Below the pieces are notes generated by a model. The model saw nothing but the letters and a program-made list of their open reading frames with translations. It did not search any database and had not been told where the DNA came from. A stretch of 37,699 bases of DNA, taken from NCBI GenBank assembly GCA_013054445.1, contig JAAMPI010000441.1, positions 1 to 37,699 of the forward strand. Reading direction: 5' to 3'. The translations under genes were made by a program, and so were the position numbers. The stretch's first letter is position 1, and the number at the start of each line of letters is the position of its first letter. This document shows positions 20,292 to 30,932 of this stretch, piece after piece. This DNA is from Cudoniella acicularis (lineage: Eukaryota > Ascomycota > Leotiomycetes > Helotiales > Helotiaceae).

Positions 20292-22122
20292 GATATATTA
20301 TTTTTCGAATCTAAATTTAACAAAAGCTTTCTTTCGACGATACGGTAGCGCTTTATATAGAAGTCGGTGTGTCTCGGGACAGTCAGATTACACTGTCAGA
20401 TTTCTTTTAGGAATTCTGCCGTATATGCGCGTACATATGCGCACGATAGGTGTTCAGCGATCACGCAAATAAGCTCTAGACACACCCCGCGACACACCGG
20501 TGTGTCCTTTTTTTTAAGGGGTGTGTCCGCTATTATTGGAAAAGAGAGAGAGCTCCGGCTCCTCTTATCGAGTATGCTAAATCGTCCTCTAGACTTCGCT
20601 ATTACTAAATATTAAAGCTATTCTAGTCGCTTTACTAGTCTTTTTTATAAGATATAATCAACTTTAAAAATAATACACTTTTTAAGGGGTTCTTATTGTC
20701 CCATAGACGCTTAGCTAACCCCTCCTCCTAATCCTGCTTATACTTTACTTAAGTTTTCGTATGGGACTTTAGAGGTAAATACACAAAACTATAGTATATG
20801 CGATATACTTCGACTTAAAGCTTAAAACTATGATTTAATAACTTGAGTATTTTGCAGTGAAGTTTATGATTAAAAACATTCATGATAGAGCTAGAGGACA
20901 TTGATCCCCCACATAGCCTCCAACTCAATTAAAATGCTGCAAAACAAATTGCAGCTAGTTTTATACAAATGCCGGTATATGTGGTCCCTAAAGATGCCTA
21001 TAATTAAGTTTCAACTTGATAATTCTCCTGCTGTTGAGTTCATTGAATTTCTCTGTTCTAGGGAATAATCGCTAAGCTATAGTGTGTACATGTCTGCAAT
21101 CTATCGACCTCCAGTGCACATGTCCCTCTAATTCGGCGCAGCTTCAGCGCACCTTGTCACTTCCGCGAAAATATTATCATTTATCTTCAATTTTTGAAAA
21201 GGGGCTTTTTGAATTACTAATAGTAGAGCTTCTGGACATTAATTCACTTTAGAATATTATATAATTACTGGGCAAAGTGATTGCGACAACTTTGTGATCG
21301 CGCTTGCTGAATTATAGCACCATGTGCCCTGTGGATTAGCGCCCACCTCGCCGCTCTCATGGTTTTTGCGCGCATTAATTAGGCCACGATTATATCATTA
21401 CAAAACCATAGAAAAATTTCGATTCATACGATAAAATGTTCGGAGACACTTATTCAGTCGTGAATTCTTTCAAAATAACATGTTATCATCCTATGAAATA
21501 ATTGCGACCTCGATAGTCGCCAAATTACAAGGACTCGCACGCTGCAACTTAGCATGGCAATCAACTTCTCTTTACTCGTAGCATAAAAAAAAGCGGGCTA
21601 ATAAAACATTTTGTCGTAATAATAGAAAAAATTGGAAATGCAATGTTACTAATTAAGCGCAGCGACCGTGGACACTCTACCTGGGTACTTAGGTAGTTCT
21701 CGTGCATGCGTTCCACAGCGCTGAGTTACAGTGCATATACCCCAGTTTTTAGCGCATGCACATTGACTTTTAGTGGGGATTACAGGGTATAGCCGAAGCC
21801 TTTTAGAGTCTTTACCATTTTACACTGCAGCACAAAGTAGATTGTAAGAGGACAGAGAGAACTTCAACTTCTCTTTTACGAACAAATCTAGTGCTGGAAT
21901 TACTTGTTGATCGAATTGACATTCACTACTATTTGTGTAAAATGATGACTAATTAATGCCTCTTATAACCACGTGCAACTGGGCAGTGCCAGGCACCAGC
22001 GTGACCACCTTCCAAGCTTACATTAGTGCCTCGGCTAATACCTGAGATAAAGAGGTCGCGAATCTTAAAACAACCTCACGTTTCCAAGCAAATACTTGCA
22101 TATCCATAATCTAATTTTCAAC
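20292..22122. other. AT-rich gene-free block with nested inverted repeats
   Basis: Nearly 1.8 kb without a credible coding frame and rich in TA/AT runs, consistent with RIP-affected repeat remnants. Only the inverted-repeat structure at its left edge (20365-20527) is distinct. The last 100 bp should include the promoter of the vWA gene. Confidence 0.45.
20365..20527. repeat. Nested inverted repeats around GACACACC words
   Basis: CGGTGTGTCTCGGG at 20365-20378 is inverted, with one mismatch, as CCCGCGACACACCG at 20486-20499. A perfect 16-bp palindrome, GACACACCGGTGTGTC, spans 20491-20506. A second outer pair, GACACACCCC (20479-20488) and GGGGTGTGTC (20518-20527), brackets it. The first pair could bound a 135-bp MITE-like element; the others may be a second copy's end. 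No target duplication recognised. Confidence 0.55.
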
Positions 22123-24344
22123 ATGTCCGATCCGTTCGGCGACGCCAAGGATGCCAAGACGCGCGCTCACTCTCCTCCTCCATATGCATCAGTCGTAGAG
22201 TCCGCTGGTCGACCATCTCATCGCCCTCACACAAATGCCGTCATCCAGGCTGGGAATATACGGGCTCGAGATGAGGTGTGTAGTTTATTCTCACTTGGAT
22301 ATGTGGTAATGAGCTAACATATTTTAATCATAAAGCAAGAAATGCAAAATCTGTTACAGAGCGTTCAACTAGCCAATCGTATTTACAACAGCGATATTGA
22401 GCCAGAGCACGAATCGGATTTCTACTGCAACTGTGCTATTCATCAATATAAGTATCGGAAAATTGCCAGGCTTAGCGTCCAGGAAATGTGGTCAAAAGCG
22501 GTGATGTATCCAGGTCAGCACTTCCATTTCTTGAGATATCTGCTACTTTGCGTACACGACCTCGATTCCTGACTCCATTTCCATCCGAGTAGGAGAAAAG
22601 GCCTACCATGACTGCTATCAGACCAACATGGGCTTCTTTAGCAGCAATCCATACAGATATCGTATCGTCTCGCCCTATGGTGTCAACCAAGGAGCCTACT
22701 GGGGAGCGCAAAGGCCAAACGCACAGTACTACACCACATCAGTTCAGCAGACCATAAACTTGAATGCGTCTCTCAATGCGGAAGCACAAGTTTCCATTGA
22801 TGCAAAGGAACCGCCTTTCAACATCTGGGAAATGGACGAGCTAAACTCCTCAATGTCGAGTATGAACATTAGCTCCGCTTCATCACCTGTAGTTGATGAC
22901 AAGAAGTCAGCGGATGAAAAGGGTTCTTCCGGAAAGCGGCAAAGTATCGCTGGTCCCATAACGAACAATAACGGAGAGAATTCTAAACCATCCAAGCTTG
23001 CCCGGTTTAAAAAAGCCCTTGCTATTAAATCGTCCGAGGAAAAGATGAGGGAACGCGCCCAAGAGTTGCGCAACGCAATCTTAGAAGAAGAAGAGGACAG
23101 ATGGCCAGATCATGAATGGCGACAGATCGTGGCGGCGTACCAGGAAAAGGTTGGCATGACCGGAAAGATAGCCGATCTTCGAGCCCGCTTCCCTACTCAG
23201 TACCTACACCTCCTCCGTGCGGGATACTTCGAGCCTGTTCCAGTGGCCTGGGCAACTCAAAATTCCAACCCTCTCAAGTTTAGCATTGAGGCAGCAGCTG
23301 GATGGAGAGGAATCACCCCTGCTTGGAGAGGATATGAAGACACCGCCGAGGAACGTCTCTATTGGGTCTTGAATCACAGACAGGGAAGTGCTGGAAAGAG
23401 GATGAAGCCAGATATGATCTCCGCGCTGAACATGGCTCGGGCTAGGATGGCTTCTGCTGTCGAACCACCTCCTGTGTACTTCTCTGCCAATGATACCTGC
23501 CATCTCCAGCATACCTCTGAGGGGTATTCGAAGCAAGTCATGCCCGCACCTTTCCGGCCTTTCGATGCACCGGAGGTTGCCACAGACGACACTATGGTTC
23601 TGTTGGATGTCTCTGGATCCATGGACTTCGATCCCATTCGGCCAGATTATAACCAGTATCTCATTACCGGTTATTCCAGATCATACCAGCCAAAGAACAA
23701 AGGTAAGTGCAGTACGCTCTGGTCTACAAGATGGACTGACTTTTTGTGTTATAGACTTAGCTAAAGCTATCATCCGTCGCTTCACTGATGCAATGGCAAA
23801 CCACGACCACAACTTTCGAGGCTACCAACTCACCACTTTCTCAAATCGCGCGCATTACATCGGCTCAATCAATCACCGCAATTTTGAAGGAATGTGGCAG
23901 AACGTCAGACTCGGAGGAGGAACTCGTGTCATGACAGGATGGCAGAAAGTCAAGGAGCTACACTTCCAGAAACATTCCGAATCAGCAACCCACCATCCTG
24001 TCTATGGATGGCAAGCTGGTCCGCAAACTCCTATGTTGAGGTTGCTTCTTCTGCTCGATGGCGAAGCGACTGATATGGATGAGTTCGAACTTGACCTTCT
24101 CGGCCTTTCCTGGGTCCATGTCACGATCTTCTTGATTGGTGTTGATGGATGTCCGCACCACCATCGCCATGCTAATGAGCTGCAAAGAATTAGCGAAGTC
24201 AATCACCATGTCTCATTTGTTGATGCGCAGGGCAACACCCCGGAACGATTTGTCACACACGAGCTGCTCAAGCGGCACCTAGGCTATGAGGTTTCGATGG
24301 CCGAGTTCGAGGAATTGGAGCAACCACCGCCATACTCAGATTAA
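22123..24344 (+). CDS. von Willebrand factor A (MIDAS) domain protein
   Basis: Exon 1 is 22123-22275, exon 2 22336-22513, exon 3 ends at 23702 and exon 4 is 23755-24344. Introns 1 and 3 (60 and 52 nt) are clean. The N-terminus is Pro-rich (HSPPPYASVV), and exon 2 has HESDFYCNCAIHQYKY, a Cys/His motif possibly binding metal. The vWA domain has the MIDAS start VLLDVSGSMDF (D-x-S-x-S, about residue 450-468), followed by conserved strands (FRGYQLTTFSNRA, LGGGTRVMTGW, RLLLLLDGEATDMDEF). It ends with a Pro-rich PPPYSD. The exon 2/3 junction is ambiguous. Donor CCAG-GTCAGC at 22514 with acceptor at 22589 gives a normal 76-nt intron but removes ICYFAYTTSIPDSISIR, which looks like real protein. Using the AG at 22535 keeps it but implies a 22-nt intron. 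The product is 677 or 695 aa. Probably an intracellular adhesion or assembly scaffold; unknown partner. Confidence 0.8.
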
Positions 24345-25250
24345 ATATGCGGTACTTATTATTCTCTTTGAATCTAATTTTATGACGTCTGACTTTTAAG
24401 CGGGGGCGCGGGGGGAGGGTTGTAGGATTATGTAATCTTACTTAGAGAAGCGCAGACCTAATGATAACGCACGATCAATTATAGACGGTAATAGACTATT
24501 GCTTTGGCACATGTCACATGCCTCATATCCACATACATCAGTGCAAATACTCTACAACTGCAAGACATTCATTATTTACCCTCCTCATAAAGCCTTTCAA
24601 CTTATTTTGATGCTTTAAGTTTCCATTCCTTTAGCTCGCCAATAATTTAATACTTCTGTAGGACATCCTGGGCGGCGGCCACCATGCACTTATGAACCGC
24701 GCTGCGCCCGTGATCTACATCTCAATGTAAACATTCTAGGCCCTGATTTGAGTTTGTAAAACTGGAAATATCTCTCTCAAAACAATTAATTGTGAGATTA
24801 CGAAAATGCAGGTTATGTCGAAGACTCGGAGTACCAAATGCCGCCGACACATGCGAATTTCGGAATCCTTTCTCCTGCATATTGTTAATTCTGTCTCTAC
24901 ATGTTTCCAGTACGTATGTAGAATTGCGATTGATTTAATTAGGCAGACAATAGAGGTGAAGTCGCTTAGACTTATACTGTGGGGATAAACAATATGCACT
25001 GCCTCTTGCCTTATCTAAGATACTTTCGTTGTCGGAAATAATTCCAGGAAGCTATAGGACTATAGCTCCCTATTCTGGATGAGTAGTAAACACTCAGATT
25101 TAGGCAATCTAAATCAGGGCTCAGATTTGGCTCCTTTTCATTTGGCTCGACTAATCTTAAAACAAGTGTATTTTTGAACAAGAATCGTAGTATGTACAAT
25201 GGGAGCAGAATTTGAGGCTATTCACAACAGGTTTGTTATAAACAAAACAG
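24345..25250. other. Gene-poor spacer
   Basis: AT-rich DNA between the vWA gene and the coiled-coil pseudogene. A G-rich run (GCGGGGGCGCGGGGGGAGGG) near 24400 follows the vWA stop. Short frames near 24736-25000 overlap on both strands with no motif. Nothing else supported. Confidence 0.4.
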
Positions 25251-25254
25251 AAAG

Positions 25255-26942
25255 CTATAGCCCAAGTGCTCTCTTCAACTTTTTAGAAGCCATATCGAGC
25301 AACTCGTACCAACTTGACCTGTCATCTTGGATATATTTCTCCAGCTGGGTCACACGTTGATTCGTCTCCGTCACCTCTTTTTCCATGTTCTTGATAAACT
25401 GCTGATCCCGCTCTCTCTCAGCTAGCCATCTCTTTTCCACTTCTTTCAACTCCTTGACGATCTTTTAGTTCTGCTCCCTCTCACAGTTTAATAGTCCCGT
25501 GCACTCTTCATCTTTCTCCTTCAGTCGACCTCTGTGATTGCCTAGCACCTTCTCGAGGAGCTGCTCTCTCTCAATTAATCGCTTCTTGGTAGTCTTGTAG
25601 TTCTCCTTCGCTTCCTCCACTACCTTATATTTCTCACCTAATTGCTTCTCGTGTACTTCTTGCATGTCCCTTATCTCCCGCTCCCTCTTCATTGACTGGC
25701 TTTTATAATCTCCAGCCTGCTTTCTGAAATCTTCAGACCGCTTGAATTAGGCTTCCCAAGAATTAATAGCCTCCTCTTTTTTTATTCAACTACGAAGTGT
25801 GCTCTTCGAGGTCGCTCCTGACTCTCTTAATTACCTGCTCTTTTTTTAGCCAATCGCCTTTCGTACTCCTCCTACATTTTCTTGAGGATCTGGTCTTTCG
25901 CCTCTAACATCTTCTTGTGCTTTGCAGTCATTTCCCTCATAGTCTGTAGGCCCTGTTCCTTTTCAATGAGCATGAGAGGTCGAATCCTCGAGTTCGTCGT
26001 CAGGAATATCGAGCTCTGCCCGATCGTCTTCGGAAACAGGAATATTTTGTTCACGGTGAGGGAGCACTGCGTTCTCTACTGGCCCTGGGATGCCGTACCG
26101 CTGAACATGCTCTAGCAGGTTTAATATTTTCCGATCCTGGTTTCCATTGAGTTGTTCCCCATTTATCGATCTGTTGGAGCTTTGGCGCGAAGCATGTGAC
26201 TCTTCCGGTGTATCAGGAATGGTTATGATCGACTCTGAATGACCTTCTCGCGGGGTTTGAGCGCGTGCCCGCGGTTCTTTTTCTGAGTTTGCTCTATCGG
26301 ACAGCTTCCTCTTTGTTCCTTGTTGAGGCTCCTGTGAGTGGGGCAATGCAACCGGTATTGTGTCTGGCGGGTCTGCAGTCTCCAAATTCACTAGCTTCCT
26401 ACTACCGCAGTATACTTCGCAGCGCGCATCGCAGAATTGGTAATCATTGAACGTCCACTGATTCCTCGCATACAGCTTGGTCTCGATGATACTAAAATCA
26501 GGACTATAACCGCAGAAATAAGTATCGGGGAAGATAAATAGCAGTTGGCCGACCTCTCGAGTGACATTGTAGTACTCAATATTCCAATCACGCAATACTT
26601 TGGCATCAATCCACAAGAACAAGTGCGACACGAACTGCGAGCGTCTAGTTCTGCCCTCGTCCGCAAAGCTCTCCCTTATTTTGTGTTCGAATCGTGTTTT
26701 CGATGCCGGCGGGATAATGATCCAAGTCTGAGGACTTCCCGATGATGAAAGAAAATCGTCGTTGATCGCGCATGCGACATGCGTATAGTAGTCACGGCCT
26801 TGTTTGTCGAGATATTGAAACTTGAGCTGGTCAGATAGGAGGCTTTGGCTATTTGGCAGCGTTCGCGAAACCGTGGATCCGGAGCAATGACGGGGAAAAT
26901 GTTGATTCCTAATGCTTCTCGCAATCCGGTGCTGGTAGCTGG
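25255..26942 (-). pseudogene. JmjC-like protein with coiled-coil tail, heavily broken
   Basis: Read 5' to 3' on the minus strand: LREALGINIFPVIAPDPRFR (about 26930-26870), then after a one-base shift DQLKFQYLDKQGRDYYTHVA and FLSSSGSPQTWIIIPPA. Next come RDWNIEYYNVTREVGQLLF, FPDTYFCGYSPDF and WTFNDYQFCDARCEVYC, which I read as a JmjC-fold domain followed by a Cys motif. JmjC proteins usually have H-x-D/E and a later His; here the positions read THVAC and YFCGY, so iron ligands look absent. A Ser/Pro-rich linker (PREGHSESIITIPDTPEESH) leads to a long coiled coil (EKQLGEKYKVVEEAKENYK; TETNQRVTQLEKYI). The tail has TAG 25872, TAG 25790, TAA 25747 and TAA 25465, plus at least two shifts at poly-A runs. 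The 5' end is cut at 26943 by a transposon terminus. Confidence 0.6.
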
Positions 26943-26944
26943 TA

Positions 26945-27045
26945 AGTCCACTCCCCACCCAGTCCCCCCCTTTGAACCACCCTTTTACACCAAAANTAGC
27001 GATTTTAANGTATTTNTAACTNTACAAAAGCTTAATATAATTATT
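26945..27045. mobile_element. Terminus of a second pogo/Fot1-like element (one end only)
   Basis: At 26943-26944 a TA is followed by AGTCCACTCCCCACCCAGTC and more C-rich sequence. This matches the start of the TIR of the complete element at 1549 (AGTCCACTACCCCCC) in its first eight bases and in general composition. It abuts the JmjC-like coding sequence exactly at a TA, the target preference of pogo elements. I found no matching opposite end to the right, so the element is probably truncated or diverged; four ambiguous bases (26996-27022) lie inside it. Confidence 0.5.
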
Positions 27046-27860
27046 TGAAATTTAAAATATAAGATATTTATATATAGAAGACCGCTACCAGGCTGTAATT
27101 GATGCAGATGGCCTGGTTACTAAATATTAGATAGAATAAAAAGGGGTTTTCGTTGTTTTGGTGCTGTGAGGCCTATTGCCTTATTAGGATAAGTGTATAG
27201 GTACAGGGGGTAGCCCTTGTTAGTGCTATTACATTCTTTATGGGCTGTACCTCCGTAGCGTTTTATTTGCCAGTGACAGTCACTCCTAATGCACATTGAT
27301 GCATGTAAGAATTTTTAATACGAGTGAAAAATTGGATAGCTCGGGCCCTCGGGGTGCAAACTGCCCGACTACTCAGGTTTACTTGGCCATTTATAATAAA
27401 AATCGAGTAATGGTGCCGATAACGCTTAGGTTCACATTCTAGGTACTCGGCCCTTGCCGAATCATGGTAAGAAGACGGTAAATATCCAGCAGGGGCAGTT
27501 AAGGTAGACTAATAAGTGAAACCAATGTAGAGAGTAATTCAATTTATTTTAAGACAGACTGGTTTTCAAATTTCCGCTGAATAAAGCTGATTTATGTTTC
27601 TCCTGTAGCGGATGTTCGGTACTTCTTTAGGAAATTGAACAACTTGAGTCGGAAGCCCGGCTCGGTAAAAACGGTATTAAGCATGGGCAAGAAGTTAAGC
27701 CCATCTACACCCTGTACTCCGTAATGTGCACCCACGCTTTGCCACTGGCCGGAGAGTAGCCCCGAAACCAAAAAAACATGGGTAGGTACTTAACACGGAC
27801 CTTAAACTGCCCGTCTGCCGTTAACAATATTAGTTTCTCCAGTATAAGATTTCATATTTC
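27046..27860. other. AT-rich gene-free block
   Basis: No coding frame. A small inverted pair TACCAGGC (27086-27093) and GCCTGGTT (27111-27118) occurs near the left side. The remainder looks like degenerate repeat-derived DNA; the last portion is the amidohydrolase promoter. Confidence 0.4.
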
Positions 27861-27867
27861 TATATAA
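27861..27867 (+). promoter_or_regulatory. TATA box of the amidohydrolase gene
   Basis: TATATAA at 27861-27867 lies 92 bp upstream of the ATG at 27959, in the correct orientation and at a plausible distance for a fungal core promoter. Confidence 0.5.
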
Positions 27868-27958
27868 GCAGCGAAGACTTTTGTTGCATTCGCTAGTTGA
27901 GACGTGACAAGGCATAAAATCTTTCACTCGACTACCTCGTTCAGCAAGCAAATCAAAC

Positions 27959-29002
27959 ATGTCTTCTCGTATCCCAAACCAGAAAATCGACGTTCATCAT
28001 CATTTCGTTCCGAAATGTTATGCAGATGGTTTGTCACCGACCCTTTAAGAACCGCTATAGTACATGTACTAACTCCATGGTCAATTAGTATTCAACCGTC
28101 ACCGGGGAGACCCAACCGGCTGGAAACTGCCGTCGTGGGACGTTGAATCAAGTAAACGCCTGATGCGTGACCTCAACATTGGCACTGCCATCCTCTCCCT
28201 CACGACTCCCGGGTGCACATTCCTCTCGGGTCCCGCAGCAGCCTCACTCGCGCGAGAAGTCAACGAGTCTGCAGCCGCCATCCGGGACGCTGACCCCTCG
28301 CACTTTGGATTTTTCGCCGCTCTCCCGCCCCTTTTGGAAGATGTCTCAGCCACGCTTGCAGAGATAGCATATGCGCTTGATGTCTTGAAGGCGGATGGTG
28401 TTGCGTTGTATACCCGGGACGGAAAGGGTCACACGTACCTAGGACACCCGGATCTGATGCCGATCTGGGCCGAGCTGGAGCGGCGGCGGGCCGTGGTTTT
28501 TGTGCACCCGACACATACGGTAGATACACAGCTCTTGAACCCGCGCCTGCCACAGCCGATGATTGATTTTCCTCACGAGACGACCAGGGCCGCCGTGGAT
28601 CTGATCGTGAATAATCGTATTCGAGAGCACCCGCACTGCAATATTATCCTGAGTCATGCCGGTGGCACGTTACCGTACCTGGCGACCCGGGCTGCCGAGA
28701 TGTTGCCGGATTACGGGTTGAGTGAGAAGACGGCTGAGGAGTTCATGGAGGACGCGAGGGAGTTTTATCATGATTTGGCGTTGTCGGGGAACAAGTATAC
28801 GCTTGGGCTGTTAACGAAGTTCGCGAGGGAGGATCATATTCTTTTTGGTTCGGACTTTCCGCCCGCGCCGGAGAAGACGATCCGGACGTACACTACGAAC
28901 TTGGAGGAGTTCGAGTTGAGTGATTCGTGCAGGTATGAAATTGACAGGGGGAACGCATTGAGACTTTTTCCACGGTTGAAGGACGGTAGTGTCCAAGAAT
29001 AG
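27959..29002 (+). CDS. Amidohydrolase 2 family protein (ACMSD/aromatic decarboxylase-like)
   Basis: Two exons, 27959-28028 and 28089-29002, with a 60-nt GT-AG intron in phase, giving 327 aa. Exon 1 encodes MSSRIPNQKIDVHHHFVPK, supplying the metal-binding H-x-H that opens the barrel, so the 5' exon is required. Further hallmarks are WKLPSWDVESS, VVFVHPTH (metal/active His), IILSHAGGTLPYL (His) and ILFGSDFPPAPE (catalytic Asp). These are the landmarks of the ACMSD-like amidohydrolases, which include decarboxylases of gamma-resorcylate, 6-methylsalicylate and related acids. The exact substrate cannot be read. No polyketide synthase lies nearby; the monooxygenase 8 kb away is broken. Exon 2 is clearly GC-richer than the flanking DNA, unlike most of the window, which suggests good conservation or a different history. 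Probably cytosolic; no signal peptide. Confidence 0.87.
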
Positions 29003-30932
29003 GATGGCTATCATTTCTGGAATTCGTAAAAGGGGTTCGCTTATTCACAATTTGTTCGAACTTTTGTTTCTTGAACTAGCTACCACATAAGAAATTGGAC
29101 GATAATATGGACGTTACCACGATGAGTCATTTTCTGAAGTTAGGCTTTTCTTCACGCTTTTTTCTAAGTTGCGAAACAAATTCGCGAATATTACGCAAAC
29201 GAGCAGAAAGGTTGCCGGAAGATCTCATCCAGAAGATTATTCACACCTTCACTTTGGAGTCTCGCGACATTCTGAGGGATCTTTTCCTGAACTGTGGGAC
29301 ATGTTTAAATGCCATTCATAACGACAATTAACGAATGTGGCGAAGTTCAGCTTGTATTATTTATGTTAAACGGAAAACATGTAACCGATCAGTAAAACGT
29401 TACTTTATTCACTTTTAGTTTCTTAATTATTTTGGTGAAAGTAAAGTATAGAAACTTATTAGTATGTACTCTAAGCTAGAAAATAATAAGTAAGAATCTA
29501 GGTCAGCCTTTGTTCAAATGAAAAGCTCACACACAATAGCCACATTTATTACGCTGAAAAGACATTCACAAGCTTCCCTCGATTCGATAGCTCTTTTTAG
29601 GGTATTAAATAGTTGTCGGCATTGATGGAGAGAACTCATAACTAGCCCGAGAGCTAATAGAAATGAGCGCAGGAGACAGGCACTTTGTGGTTTGTGTTGT
29701 AGGGCTGACAAGGTGCGGATGCGTGTTCGTATACGAATACTTTGTATAGTGGACATTGTTGAATGCCTGAACCGCGAGGGGTTCCATTAAACAATCTTCC
29801 TGATCCAGTTCTCTACCGCCTCAAACTCTGCCTCACCTGTTTGAAGAGGCTGAATTACTATTCCCATGGAGCTTAGTGCTAGCGAGATCCAAATTCAGGT
29901 CCAGGGACACCCTCGCATGTCCAAGCCTCAAGTCTCGGCAGTACCCCGTTCGGTGCTAATCGAGACATAAGCAGACACCGAAAACCTCTTCTCAGTTAAT
30001 CTCACCTAAAACATAATACAGCAAATAGTACACAAATATTACTAAATACACTCTCACCTCGTGAATCCCTTTTATATGTTTACTGGTATATTTTTATGAT
30101 AAATAAACTAGCTTTATCTTATAGCGTACGCTTTTAACAGGACTTCCGCTTTAAGGGCTCATATCTCGCCTAGCGAAAGTCATGTTAGTGATTTTGGGGG
30201 CTATTAAACTAGGTTGGGTAGAATCATCGTTGGCTTACTTGCGTCGTTATACCGTTTCGCTCTGGCGAACTAGGGGAAAAGAGTATTTTTATTATATATA
30301 TTCATTTAAATTCATTACACCTTTTGAAGTCAATTCTCAATTTACTAATTAAACAATTGTGTCAGTGCGTGGGCTCCACTTATTACTATGCCTTCGCAAA
30401 GCTAACCTTCGTGATTCCATACGAATCTACGATCCCATTCGGACTATCGTATCGTCGAATTCTTCTGTACTTAAGGAGCTCTCCTCTCACCTAGATATCT
30501 CTTCTTCAATCAAATCTTTATGTTTCTCAGTCTGAATAACCTCAATTCAGTCTCTCAAATTGTATTCTAGATTTAATCCCTTGATACTATGTAGGTGGCC
30601 AGTCAGTCAGGCCCAAGGATTAGTTATCAGCTGGATCCGAAAATCCTGTCCCGAAGTGCAGTATTTTCCTCCGGTGCTAGGAACTGCTCCTACTCGTGCT
30701 CGTTGTTGCTACTCGCAACCACCGGTAGAAATAGCCTGGGCGTCGGCGTCTAGATCCCGACTACAGCACCATCCATCCTCACTTTGAAAACATATCTCTG
30801 GTCGCCAGCCTCCGTTCCTCGCCTCCATCTCCAAAATCCACCATCCTCCTCATTTATCCTCCATCCAACTGTCACAAGATCTCTATCCCAAGTGTTATCT
30901 AATTGGCACTTCCACTGCCGGTACACCTCTCC
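29003..30932. other. Gene-free, AT-rich region
   Basis: About 1.9 kb with no supported gene. A short minus-strand frame reading EAEFEAVENWIRKIV then stop (around 29788-29835) looks like the C-terminus of some enzyme, preceded by in-frame stops, and may be a fragment; family not recognised. The segment 29950-30560 is strongly AT-rich. Confidence 0.4.

Noticed and set aside
26845..26950. Strong plus-strand splice-donor-like GGTAAGT at 26941
   Set aside because: It is explained by a TA target followed by the AGTCCACT end of a pogo-like element, and the plus-strand frame before it has no protein character.
18972..29002. Possible aromatic-acid catabolic or polyketide cluster formed by the monooxygenase and amidohydrolase
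   Set aside because: The genes are 8 kb apart with an unrelated vWA gene and a pseudogene between them, the monooxygenase is broken, and there is no synthase, transporter or regulator.
29788..29835. Minus-strand C-terminus-like peptide EAEFEAVENWIRKIV
   Set aside because: Too short, with stops just upstream; no family could be named.
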